A DNA stretch of 64,000 nucleotides from assembly GCF_041435495.1 (NCBI RefSeq), contig NZ_CP108644.1:3829501-3893500 (forward strand). The letters are read 5' to 3'. Positions 52,590-60,432 of the stretch are shown piece by piece. The translations under genes were made by a program, and so were the position numbers. This DNA is from Streptomyces sp. NBC_01116. GTDB taxonomy: Bacteria; Actinomycetota; Actinomycetes; Streptomycetales; Streptomycetaceae. The notes beneath the pieces were generated by a model. That model was not told where the DNA came from. It was given only the letters and a program-made list of their open reading frames with translations, and made no database searches. How positions within the stretch are numbered: position 1 is the stretch's first letter; each line of letters starts with the position of its first letter.

Positions 52590-53305
52590 CTAACGGGCGG
52601 GGTGGTCCGGGTGGAGCCGCCGGCGGGGACGGGGACGGCCCCGGGCATCGGCAGCTCGAAGTGGACGATCCCCTGCCCGCCCCCGGGCAGCGTCCGCTCG
52701 TCGCACACCTCGCGGGCCAGCGAACGCCAGAAGGGCTCGGCGCCCGGCACGGCGGGGTCGGTGTGCAGGTACAGCGCCTCGTAGCCCCCGGCAAGGGCGG
52801 CGAACTCCGCCAGCTCGCGCACCAGGCGCCGGGCCAGTCCGTGCCTGCGGTGCTCGGGGCGCACGTAGATCCGGCAGAGCTGCGCGGTGGTCCCGGAGGG
52901 GAAGCGCTCGGCGACCCACGGGGGGTTGGGCGGCGCCTGCGGCCCCCGGTCGCGCACGGCTCCGGTGGCGACGATCCCGCCGCGGTGCTCGACGACGAGC
53001 AGGGTGCAGCGCTCCGGGCGCAGGTAGGCGGAGGCGGGGTCGATGATGTCGGCGTGCCAGCGGGGTACGTAGCCGGACTTCAGGTCGCGGTAGACGGTGT
53101 CGAGCATCACGGCCCGCGCTCCGCCGAGGTCGTCGGCGGTGGCGGTGCGCAGGACGTATCCGGCGTCCGTCCGATGACCCTCGCGGGCGGTCCGGTCGCC
53201 GGTCCGGCAGCCCGTCCGGTCAGCCTCCGCCCCCGCAGCCCCCGCAGCCCCCGCAGTCACCGTGGTCTCGCTGGTCACTGTGGTCGCGCTGGTCACCGGT
53301 ACCAC
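52586..53305 (-). CDS. GNAT-family N-acetyltransferase with low-complexity N-terminus
   Basis: 239 aa from GTG 53305. The first 45 residues are Thr/Ala/Val and Arg/Thr-rich and probably disordered. The GNAT core follows, with CRIYVRPEHRRHGLARRLVREL as the acetyl-CoA site and AEPFWRSLAREVCDERT at the C-terminus. Substrate is unknown; an acetyltransferase beside a Zur-controlled importer could modify the imported or exported chelator. GGAGG lies 6 nt before GTG 53305, inside a hairpin arm; GTG 53323 is in frame upstream. Confidence 0.78.
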   Translation of the reverse strand: MVPVTSATTVTSETTVTAGAAGAAGAEADRTGCRTGDRTAREGHRTDAGYVLRTATADDLGGARAVMLDTVYRDLKSGYVPRWHADIIDPASAYLRPERCTLLVVEHRGGIVATGAVRDRGPQAPPNPPWVAERFPSGTTAQLCRIYVRPEHRRHGLARRLVRELAEFAALAGGYEALYLHTDPAVPGAEPFWRSLAREVCDERTLPGGGQGIVHFELPMPGAVPVPAGGSTRTTPPVR

Positions 53306-53313
53306 TTCCGCCT

Positions 53314-53366
53314 CCTCCTGCACATCGCTTGCCTCTTCAGCGTACGTGCAAGTGATGTGCAGGAGG
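53314..53366 (-). promoter_or_regulatory. Hairpin masking the GNAT ribosome site
   Basis: Arms 53348-53366 and 53314-53332 pair over 19 bp with one mismatch around a 15-nt loop. On the transcript the 5' arm begins with CCTCCT and pairs with the AGGAGG Shine-Dalgarno of the GNAT gene in the 3' arm. It also lies just after the ispF stop. Confidence 0.65.
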
Positions 53367-53390
53367 GGCGGGCCCGGGCGCCGCCCGGCG

Positions 53391-53906
53391 TCAGGGGGTC
53401 CGGTAGACGAGGGCGGTCGCGATGCCGGCGATGCCCTCGCCGCGGCCGGTGAAGCCGAGGCCGTCGGAGGTGGCGGCGGAGAGCGAGACCGGGGCGCCCA
53501 CGGCGTCGGACAGCACCTTCTGCGCCTCCTCGCGCCGCTTGCCGATCTTCGGGCGGGCGCCGACGACCTGGACGGCGACGTTCCCGATCTCGAAGCCCCC
53601 GGCGCGGACGATCCGGGCGGCTTCGGTGAGCAGCGTGACGCCCGCGGCCCCGGACCACTCGGGGCGGCCGGTACCGAAGTGCTGCCCGAGGTCGCCGAGG
53701 CCGGCGGCGGAGAAGAGCGCGTTGCAGGCGGCGTGCGCGACGACGTCGGCGTCCGAGTGTCCGGCCAGACCGGGGCCCTCGCCCTCCCACTTCAGGCCAG
53801 CGCACCACAGCTCGCGGCCCTCCTCGAAGGCGTGGATGTCGGTGCCGATGCCGACGAGCGGGACGACGGGCGCGGGGGCGCCCGCTCCGGGGTTCTCAGA
53901 AACCAT
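53391..53906 (-). CDS. ispF: 2-C-methyl-D-erythritol 2,4-cyclodiphosphate synthase
   Basis: 171 aa. Metal-site GIGTDIHAF (Asp-x-His), [11 protein letters not shown] and the [16 protein letters not shown] segment (here AATSDGLGF) are conserved. It catalyses cyclisation in the MEP isoprenoid pathway. Its ATG 53906 lies within the ispD 3' end (11-bp overlap), so the two are coupled. Confidence 0.96.
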   Translation of the reverse strand: MVSENPGAGAPAPVVPLVGIGTDIHAFEEGRELWCAGLKWEGEGPGLAGHSDADVVAHAACNALFSAAGLGDLGQHFGTGRPEWSGAAGVTLLTEAARIVRAGGFEIGNVAVQVVGARPKIGKRREEAQKVLSDAVGAPVSLSAATSDGLGFTGRGEGIAGIATALVYRTP

Positions 53907-54663
53907 CGTTGGCCCTCCTGCGGGCGAGTACCGCCTCGGCCAGCACCAGATCGAGCGGCCGGGTCACCTTGAACGCCTCCTCGTGGCCGGGGACGACGAC
54001 CACCGGCGCACCGAGCCGCTCCACCATGCCCGCGTCGTCCGTGGCGCCCTCGCCGTCGACCGCCACCTCGGCGTGCGCCCGCACCAGCGTGTCCCGGTCG
54101 AAGCCCTGCGGCGTCTGCACCGCGCGCAGCCTGGCGCGTGCGGGAGTGGCGAGCACCGGCTCCGGCTCCCCGGGCGTCCGGGCGGGCTCGACCTCCTTGA
54201 CGGTGTCCGCGAGGGGCAGCGCGGGAACGACGGCGGGCGCTCCGTCCCGTACGGCCGCGGCGACCGCGTCGACCGTGTCGACCGGCACCAGGGGGCGGGC
54301 GGCGTCGTGGACGAGGACGACGGCGACGTCCTCGGGCAGCGCGTCGAGCCCCAGGCGCACGGACTCCTGGCGCGTCTCACCGCCCGGCACCACCAGGTAG
54401 TCGGTGCGCTCGGGCAGCGGGTGCTCGTCGAGGAGGTGCTTCACCTCGGGCGCGCCGTCCGGCGGGGCGACGACCACGACGAGGGAGACGGCCCGGGACG
54501 CGGCCATGGCGCGAATGGCGTGGATCAGCATGGGCGTCCCGCCGAGCGCCCGAAGGGCCTTGGGCGCGCCGGGGCCGAGCCGCACGCCCCGCCCGGCCGC
54601 GGGAATCACCGCGGCGGTACGGGGAGGGCGCGGCCGGTCGGTCGGGGGTGGCGTCGATGACAT
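53896..54663 (-). CDS. ispD: 2-C-methyl-D-erythritol 4-phosphate cytidylyltransferase
   Basis: 255 aa. CTP-binding [21 protein letters not shown] (about 17-37), [12 protein letters not shown] and [10 protein letters not shown] are the family motifs. It makes CDP-methylerythritol in the MEP pathway. ATG 54663 has CGGAG 8 nt upstream. It lies 372 bp downstream of carD with a terminator-like hairpin in between. Confidence 0.96.
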   Translation of the reverse strand: MSSTPPPTDRPRPPRTAAVIPAAGRGVRLGPGAPKALRALGGTPMLIHAIRAMAASRAVSLVVVVAPPDGAPEVKHLLDEHPLPERTDYLVVPGGETRQESVRLGLDALPEDVAVVLVHDAARPLVPVDTVDAVAAAVRDGAPAVVPALPLADTVKEVEPARTPGEPEPVLATPARARLRAVQTPQGFDRDTLVRAHAEVAVDGEGATDDAGMVERLGAPVVVVPGHEEAFKVTRPLDLVLAEAVLARRRANDGF

Positions 54664-55035
54664 CGGTTGCACTCCGAAGGTCCGAGAAGGTCCGAAGGTT
54701 CGGCAGGTTTGTTTCCACGACCGACATGGGTAGGGGCCCAGCGAGCCGGGCGTGACGCCCTGGGCTCGCACCGGGCCCCTTCCGTGACACCCGGTCGAGC
54801 ACAGGTCGCATCGAAGGCTCACGGAGCACGGGGGCCGCCCTTCACCGGCGGTCGTCGCATACGCGGGATCACACCGCGGGCACGGCGTCTACCGGCAGTC
54901 GGGCGCCGGATGCGGACAGGGGTCCGAACATGCCGCAGCGCCCGACGACACAGCGTGAAGACGACTGGTCAGCGGGCACCGCGGCACATTCATACAACCG
55001 GCGTGATCCGGCGCGCGGCCGGATTAATCCAGTTT
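54664..55035. other. carD-ispD intergenic region
   Basis: 372 bp without a gene. It contains the nested hairpin at 54732-54780; nothing else is recognised. Confidence 0.55.
54732..54780 (-). terminator. Nested hairpin between carD and ispD
   Basis: The outer stem AGGGGCCC (54732-54739) pairs with GGGCCCCT (54773-54780). Inside it GAGCC/GGGCTC and GGCG/CGCC pair. It could end carD transcription or attenuate read-through into ispDF. Confidence 0.6.
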
Positions 55036-55518
55036 TCAGGACGCGAGGACCTCGTCGAGCAGAGCCTCGGCCTTGTCCTCGTTCGTGTTCTCCGCGAGAG
55101 CGAGCTCGCTCACCAGGATCTGGCGGGCCTTGGCGAGCATGCGCTTCTCCCCGGCGGAGAGGCCGCGCTCGCGCTCACGACGCCACAGGTCACGCACGAC
55201 TTCGGCGACCTTGATGACATCGCCGGAGGCGAGCTTTTCGAGATTTGCCTTGTAACGCCGGGACCAGTTCGTCGGCTCTTCGGCATACGGTGCGCGCAGC
55301 ACCTCGAAGACCCGGTCCAGCCCGTCCTGCCCGACCACGTCGCGCACGCCCACGAACTCCGCATTGTCCGCCGGCACACGAACCGTCAAGTCGCCCTGGG
55401 CGACCTTGAGGACCAAGTAGGTCTTGTCCACGCCTTTGATCTGGCGAGTTTCGATAGCCTCGATCAGCGCGGCCCCGTGATGGGGATAGACCACGGTGTC
55501 GCCAACCTTGAACGTCAT
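55036..55518 (-). CDS. carD: CarD-family RNA polymerase-binding regulator
   Basis: 160 aa. The N-terminal RNAP-interaction Tudor-like domain ([25 protein letters not shown]) precedes a helical DNA-binding domain ([20 protein letters not shown] to LLDEVLAS) with a basic [21 protein letters not shown] helix. CarD stabilises open promoter complexes, notably at rRNA promoters. It heads the carD-ispD-ispF cluster conserved in actinobacteria. Confidence 0.97.
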   Translation of the reverse strand: MTFKVGDTVVYPHHGAALIEAIETRQIKGVDKTYLVLKVAQGDLTVRVPADNAEFVGVRDVVGQDGLDRVFEVLRAPYAEEPTNWSRRYKANLEKLASGDVIKVAEVVRDLWRRERERGLSAGEKRMLAKARQILVSELALAENTNEDKAEALLDEVLAS

Positions 55519-56265
55519 GTGACAGGTACCCCTTCCGTGGCTATCCAGAGTAACACGAGAACTGCATCTCCTGAATGACGTTTTCGCAGGTCAGGGCATA
55601 TCTCGGGGCTTGACAACAGCGACACGAACGTGCTGCGGAAGGCTTCCGGAAGACGGTATTCGCAGGTCGGAGCCACTGTGCACCCAGAGCGAAACACCCA
55701 CGTCACATGGCCCGGAAGCCCTACAGAAGAGGGCGAAAGTCCCGTTTTGTCGGGTTCGAGATGACCATCTTTCCGTACGCCGTTCGATGATCGCTCGCCC
55801 GTACGGGCACGGCCGTCCGACCGCAATGAAATTGATCAAGCCACATGACGTCCGGCGCCTTTCCGCCGCGAAGCCGGGAATGGCGAAGAAGCACACGACG
55901 AAGCCATGACTCGGGCAGAAGAATTGATCACGCTGATTATGTGAACAGCGGATGGCGTATCCGCCGGTAGAACGCCCCGCGGCGCCTTCGCGAGGGCTTG
56001 ACTCCGAGGAGCCCGGACGGTCCCGCGCCTCCCTCCGGGTACGTCCGGCACCTCCGCCGGAAAACGTCCCGCACGCCCCCGGGGAACGTCCCGCGCCGCC
56101 CCGCGGGATGAGAGCGAGACGCGTAGGGGCGGGTCGGGTGCAGGGCGGGCGCGGCGGCTCGGTAGCCTAAGGCCGCTGACACACCCTTAGGGCGGCTTTA
56201 CACCACCGCTCGACGACTGACGTCCGAAGTCCGCAGTCCGACTCGTTCAAGGAGTTGCCGCCGCC
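55519..56265. other. Long divergent intergenic region carD / lipoprotein
   Basis: 747 bp with no gene I can support. From 55560 to 55940 it is clearly less GC-rich than its surroundings and open on both strands only as weak frames with poor codon bias. Around 55985-56110 short blocks like GGAACGTCCCGC recur. Near 56168-56195 there is an imperfect inverted pair (TAAGGCCGCT, AGGGCGGCTTTA). It must contain the carD promoter. Confidence 0.5.
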
Positions 56266-56967
56266 GTGAGCCGCAGCCTTCGACACGGCGCCCTCGCCGC
56301 CACCGCCACCGTGTTCTCGATCGTCACCCTGTCCGCCTGCGCGGCGGGCAACAACGCCGAGACGCTCAAGATCAGGCCGGACAACCCGGCCACCACGGTG
56401 GGCGACATCAAGATCCAGAACGTGAACGTGCTCACGCAGCCCGAGGGCGGCTCGGACGGCCCCGCCGTCGTCGCCGCGACGCTGTTCAACGCAGGCACCG
56501 AGCGCGAGGTGCTGGAGTCGGTCACGCTGCCCGGCAGCGACGTCGAGGTGAAGCTCCAGGCGGCCAAGGGCAACGGTCCCATCGTGGTCCCGGCCGGCGG
56601 CCAGGTCACGATCGGCGGCAAGGGCAACGCCGCCGCCGTGATCGAGAACAGCGGCGAGGCGGCGCGCAACGGCGACGTCCAGCAGGTCGTCTTCAAGCTC
56701 AGCCGGACCGGCGACGTCGGCCTCGGCGCCAGCGTCTTCCCGGCCGAGGGCTTCTTCAAGGACTTCGGCCCCAGCCCGAAGGCGGAGGCGCCCGCGCCGA
56801 AGCCGAGCCCGACGCCGTCGGGCAGCGCCTCCGGCGACGCGTCCGGCGACGCGGAGACCCCCGGCACCCCGGAGAACGGCGCGAGCACCGAGGGCGCCCA
56901 GGGCGAGACCGGCGCCCAGGGCGAGACGGGCACGGGCGACGCCGCCTCGGTGCCCGCGGCCGACTGA
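56266..56967 (+). CDS. DUF461-type lipoprotein
   Basis: 233 aa. The signal ends in lipobox TLSAC (Cys at about 25), then comes a beta-sandwich domain (about 32-170, VGDIKIQNVNVLTQPEGG and VESVTLPGSDVEVKL) related to DUF461/PCuAC proteins. The methionine/histidine copper site of PCuAC is absent, so copper delivery is not supported. The Pro/Ala/Gly/Glu-rich tail (about 170-233) includes repeated GAQGETG. GTG 56266 follows AAGGAG. Function unknown. Confidence 0.78.
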   Translation: MSRSLRHGALAATATVFSIVTLSACAAGNNAETLKIRPDNPATTVGDIKIQNVNVLTQPEGGSDGPAVVAATLFNAGTEREVLESVTLPGSDVEVKLQAAKGNGPIVVPAGGQVTIGGKGNAAAVIENSGEAARNGDVQQVVFKLSRTGDVGLGASVFPAEGFFKDFGPSPKAEAPAPKPSPTPSGSASGDASGDAETPGTPENGASTEGAQGETGAQGETGTGDAASVPAAD

Positions 56968-57036
56968 CGCGCAACCCCGCCCCGTAACGCCGCCAACGCG
57001 GAGACCGCGGGCACCGCGGGCACGGGCGCACAGCAA

Positions 57037-57078
57037 CGCCGAAGGGGCGCTTCCCGGCCGGGAAGCGCCCCTTCGGCG
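57037..57078. terminator. Bidirectional terminator, perfect 42-bp palindrome
   Basis: 57037-57057 and 57058-57078 are exact reverse complements with no spacer, between the convergent lipoprotein and phoP genes. Confidence 0.92.
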
Positions 57079-57113
57079 TACCGCGGGCGGTGTCCCCCTC
57101 GGCGTCCTTCGGT

Positions 57114-57794
57114 CTACGGCTCGAACTTGTAGCCCAGGCCCCGCACGGTGACGAGGTAGCGCGGGGCTCCCGGGTCGGGCTCGATCTTGGCGCGCAGGCG
57201 CTTCACGTGGACGTCGAGGGTCTTGGTGTCGCCGACGTAGTCCGCTCCCCAGACCCGGTCGATGAGCTGCATCCGGGTCAGCACCCGGCCCGCGTTGCGC
57301 AGGAGCATCTCCAGCAGGTCGAACTCCTTGAGCGGGAGGTCGACCTTGCCGCCGGAGACGGTGACCACGTGCCGGTCCACGTCCATCCGGACCGGGCCCG
57401 CCTCCAGGGCGGCCGGGGTGACCTCCTCCGGCTCTCCGCGGCGGCGCAGGACGGCCCGGATGCGGGCGACGAGCTCGCGGGAGGAGAACGGCTTGGTGAC
57501 GTAGTCGTCGGCTCCTATTTCCAGCCCGACGACCTTGTCGATCTCGCTGTCCTTGGCGGTGACCATGATCACCGGAACGTTGGAGCGGCTGCGGAGCTGG
57601 CGGCACACCTCGGTGCCGGGCAGGCCGGGCAGCATCAGGTCGAGCAGGACCAGGTCGGCGCCGTTGCGCTCGAACTCGTCCAGCCCGTCGGGACCGGTCG
57701 CCGCGATGGCGACCTCGAAACCTTCCTTGCGCAGCATGTAGGACAGGGCGTCGCTGAAGGATTCCTCATCCTCGACGACAAGCACTCGGGTCAC
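57114..57794 (-). CDS. phoP: Phosphate response regulator PhoP
   Basis: 226 aa OmpR-type regulator. Receiver (1-120) with EDEES, phospho-acceptor Asp in LLDLMLPGLPG and Lys in VTKPFSSRE. The winged helix (about 130-226) includes LPLKEFDLLEMLLRNAGRVLTR and DVHVKRLRAKIE. PhoP controls the phosphate-starvation regulon and represses antibiotic genes in Streptomyces. GTG 57794 overlaps the phoR stop. Confidence 0.96.
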   Translation of the reverse strand: MTRVLVVEDEESFSDALSYMLRKEGFEVAIAATGPDGLDEFERNGADLVLLDLMLPGLPGTEVCRQLRSRSNVPVIMVTAKDSEIDKVVGLEIGADDYVTKPFSSRELVARIRAVLRRRGEPEEVTPAALEAGPVRMDVDRHVVTVSGGKVDLPLKEFDLLEMLLRNAGRVLTRMQLIDRVWGADYVGDTKTLDVHVKRLRAKIEPDPGAPRYLVTVRGLGYKFEP

Positions 57795-59053
57795 GGAAGA
57801 GCCTCCGGGGCAGGGAAGGGGTCAAAGGTGTCGGTCTCGTACGGCCCCTTGTCGTCGCCGTTGACGATAAGCGGTCCGCCGGTGGTGCGCTCCCTCACGG
57901 CGCCCGATTCGGGGAGCCGGAGGGTGAAGGTGGAGCCCTGTCCCTCGGAGCTCCAGACCGTGACCTCCCCGCCGTGCGAGGCGGCCACGTGTTTGACGAT
58001 GGCGAGGCCGAGACCGGTGCCACCGGTGGCCCGTGAGCGGGCCGGGTCGACGCGGTAGAACCGCTCGAAGACCCGCTCGCGGTCCTTCTCGGAGATGCCG
58101 ATCCCCTGGTCGGTGACGGCTATCTCGATGAGGTCCCCGCCCGGTGAGGCCATGCGGCGTGCGGCGATGCCGACGCGGGTGTGGGCGGGGCTGTAGTTGA
58201 CGGCGTTCTCGACGAGATTGCCGAGCGCGCCGACGAGCTGGCCGCGGTTGCCCCAGACCGTGAGGCCCTCGGCGCCCGCGGAGGCCATGGTGATCTGCTT
58301 GGAGCCGGCCTGCTGGCGGCAGCGGTCGATCGCCTCGGCGACCAGCGTCTCCACCTTGACCGGCTCGGCGTCCTCCAGCGGGTCGTCGTTCTGCACCCGG
58401 GAGAGGTCGATGAGCTCCTGGACGAGGTTGGTCAGCCGGGTCGCCTCGATCTGCATCCGCCCGGCGAACCGCTCCACCGCCTCCGGGTCGTCGGAGGCGT
58501 CCATGACCGCTTCGGAGAGCAGGGAGAGCGCTCCGGTCGGCGTCTTCAGCTCGTGGCTGACGTTGGCGACGAAGTCGCGGCGTACCGCTTCTATCCGGCG
58601 GGCCTCGGTGAGGTCCTCGACCAGCAGCAGCACCAGCCGCGAGCCCAGCGGGGCGACCCGGGCGGAGACCGCGAGGGTGTCCCCCCGGCCCGTGCCGCGC
58701 CGGGGCAGGTCCAGCTCGCCCTGTCGTATCTCTCCGTCCCGCCGGGTGTCCCTGGCCATGTTGAGCATGGGTTCGACGGCCAGCCGTCCGCCTCGGACCA
58801 GGCCCAGGGCGTACGCCGCCGAGCTGGCCTTCACCACGCCGTCGCTCTCGTCGAGGACGACGGCGGAGGAGCTGAGAACGGAGAGGACGGTGTCCACCCC
58901 GGGAGGCAGGGCCGCGTTGCCGTCCGGCCGCAGCGACGTACGCGTGGGCCGTTTCAGGTCGCGTTCGCTCCAGCGGAACGCCAGCATGGCGATCACACCG
59001 GTCAACAGCCCGGCGATCGCTGCAGCTGCGGCGACCGCCGCGTTCACGTCCAT
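57791..59053 (-). CDS. phoR: Phosphate sensor kinase PhoR (SenX3-like)
   Basis: 420 aa. One membrane helix (about 6-27), a PAS-like domain (about 50-160), a HisKA with VANVSHELKTPTGALSLLSE and a HATPase with NLVENAVNYS, DQGIGISEKDRERVFERF and GGTGLGLAIVKH. The single-helix, PAS-containing form is typical of actinobacterial PhoR/SenX3, which senses phosphate through the Pst-PhoU complex. ATG 59053 is preceded by TAACCT with 6 nt between, so the transcript may be leaderless. Confidence 0.95.
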   Translation of the reverse strand: MDVNAAVAAAAAIAGLLTGVIAMLAFRWSERDLKRPTRTSLRPDGNAALPPGVDTVLSVLSSSAVVLDESDGVVKASSAAYALGLVRGGRLAVEPMLNMARDTRRDGEIRQGELDLPRRGTGRGDTLAVSARVAPLGSRLVLLLVEDLTEARRIEAVRRDFVANVSHELKTPTGALSLLSEAVMDASDDPEAVERFAGRMQIEATRLTNLVQELIDLSRVQNDDPLEDAEPVKVETLVAEAIDRCRQQAGSKQITMASAGAEGLTVWGNRGQLVGALGNLVENAVNYSPAHTRVGIAARRMASPGGDLIEIAVTDQGIGISEKDRERVFERFYRVDPARSRATGGTGLGLAIVKHVAASHGGEVTVWSSEGQGSTFTLRLPESGAVRERTTGGPLIVNGDDKGPYETDTFDPFPAPEALP

Positions 59054-59126
59054 GCTTCAAGGTTATGCGGGTGCGACGACTCCCTCCCAGCCGTCCGAGT
59101 GCCATCTCGAACACTCGTCGCCCAGA

Positions 59127-59155
59127 GTTCACCGAGGGGTAGGAGCCGGTTCACT
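59127..59155. promoter_or_regulatory. PHO-box-like direct repeats between phoR and phoU
   Basis: GTTCACC (59127-59133) and GTTCACT (59149-59155) are 22 bp apart, twice the 11-bp PHO-box period; the middle unit is degenerate. PhoP autoregulation from this intergenic region is established in S. coelicolor. Confidence 0.75.
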
Positions 59156-59252
59156 TAGGGGGCCGGATACGGACGCGTTCCGGCCCCACCGTGTAACCGT
59201 GGGGGTCGGTCCGAGACCCCGGCCTCAGTTCGGAACTGGAGAGGGACTTCCC

Positions 59253-59930
59253 ATGCGCGACGCTTACCACGAGGAACTCGATTCGATCGGAGAAGGCCTG
59301 GTCGAGATGGCCCGGCTGGTCGGCTCGGCGATCGGGCGGGCGACCACGTCCATGCTCGACGCCGACCTGGCTCTGGCGGAGACCGTGATCGCCGGCGACC
59401 AGAAGGTCGACGACCTCCAGCACGACCTGGAGGCCCGCGCCATCGCGCTCCTCGCCCGCCAGCAGCCGGTGGCGACCGACCTGCGGATCGTGGTGACCTC
59501 GCTGCGGATGAGCGCCGACCTGGAGCGCTCGGGCGACCTCGCCCAGCACGTGGCGAAGCTGGCCCGGCTGCGCTTCCCGCAGACGGCGGTCCCGAACGAC
59601 CTGCACGCCACCATTCTGGAGATGGGCCAGCTCGCCCAGCGCCTGATGGCCAAGGCGGCCGAGGTCATCATCACCAAGGACGTCGATCTGGCGCTCCAGC
59701 TGGAGCAGGACGACGACGAGATGGACCTGCTGCACCGCACGCTGTTCCAGCACCTGATGGACGACCGCTGGAAGCACGGCATCGAGACGGCCGTCGACGT
59801 GACGCTGCTGGGCCGCTACTACGAGCGCTTCGCCGACCACGCGGTGTCGGTCGCCAAGCGCGTGGTCTACCTGGTGACGGGCGAGCACGCGGACGAGATC
59901 CAGGCGGCGGCCCCGGTCGAGGGCGCGTAA
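59253..59930 (+). CDS. phoU: Phosphate uptake regulator PhoU
   Basis: 225 aa, all-helical, two PhoU bundles (about 5-105 and 115-215). Conserved metal-cluster segments are LRIVVTSLRMSADLERSGDLA and LGRYYERFADHAVSVAKRVVYL. It links the Pst transporter to PhoR and restrains the Pho response. ATG 59253 follows GGAGAGGGA. Divergent from phoR. Confidence 0.96.
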   Translation: MRDAYHEELDSIGEGLVEMARLVGSAIGRATTSMLDADLALAETVIAGDQKVDDLQHDLEARAIALLARQQPVATDLRIVVTSLRMSADLERSGDLAQHVAKLARLRFPQTAVPNDLHATILEMGQLAQRLMAKAAEVIITKDVDLALQLEQDDDEMDLLHRTLFQHLMDDRWKHGIETAVDVTLLGRYYERFADHAVSVAKRVVYLVTGEHADEIQAAAPVEGA

Positions 59931-60020
59931 CGGCCGCTCGACCGGTTCGCGCGGCTCCGGCTCCGGCGGCTCCGGCAGGCAGCCGCGTTATGCCCGTGGC
60001 GGCCATGGACGTACCGGAGT

Positions 60021-60073
60021 ATCAACGGCGTACGCGGGTCGCACTTATGTTCCCGCACGCGTGCGCCGTTGAT
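60021..60073. promoter_or_regulatory. Inverted repeat upstream of the Cys-rich gene
   Basis: ATCAACGGCG (60021-60030) and CGCCGTTGAT (60064-60073) are exact complements; flanking GTACGCGGG/CCCGCACGCG bases extend the pairing imperfectly. It lies 130-182 bp upstream of the small gene. Confidence 0.5.
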
Positions 60074-60202
60074 GCGCCCGCGGGGATGGGCATGCAATGG
60101 GGCGGGGGCGACGCCATGGCCGTGAGCGACGGACCGTGCCGTACGTCCCCGGCGGCGGCGCAGCGGCGTCCGCCGCCCAGCCGTATGCCCTGAGGAGGAA
60201 CC

Positions 60203-60352
60203 ATGGCCGATTCCCCCACGACCGAACCCCAGCAGGAGACCCCGACCGACGTGGTGCGCCGAGCCGTGCTCGGCGCCTGCGGCTGCGGGTCGGGCTGCGG
60301 GTGCGGCTGCCAGTCCGGTGCCCCGTGCCAGTGCGGCGGCTGCTCCGGCTGA
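60203..60352 (+). CDS. 49-residue cysteine-rich protein, metallothionein-like
   Basis: Too short for usual gene calling, but ATG 60203 has a near-perfect ribosome site (GAGGAGGAACC) and a strong terminator follows. Residues 1-25 are hydrophilic (MADSPTTEPQQETPTDVVRR). Residues 26-47 hold eight Cys (26, 28, 32, 34, 36, 42, 44, 47) spaced mostly C-x-C and separated by Gly and Ser. This fits a metal-thiolate cluster. A Gly-Cys/Ser-rich core after a polar leader also resembles azole-type peptide precursors, but no cyclodehydratase gene is near. It contains no His, unlike SmtA metallothioneins. Function is not established. Confidence 0.78.
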   Translation: MADSPTTEPQQETPTDVVRRAVLGACGCGSGCGCGCQSGAPCQCGGCSG

Positions 60353-60370
60353 CCCGCGCCGCGTACGAAC

Positions 60371-60412
60371 GCACGGTGCCCGCCCGGCTCACGTTCCGGG
60401 CGGGCACCGTGC
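60371..60412. terminator. Bidirectional terminator, Cys-rich gene / MFS
   Basis: A perfect 17-bp stem (60371-60387 with 60396-60412) with an 8-nt loop between convergent genes. Confidence 0.9.
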
Positions 60413-60432
60413 GCGTCGCCGGTCTCCCCGGG

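Noticed and set aside
60203..60352. Azole-modified peptide (RiPP) cluster
   Set aside because: The core resembles heterocyclised peptides but no YcaO-type, dehydrogenase or protease gene lies nearby; kept only as an alternative.
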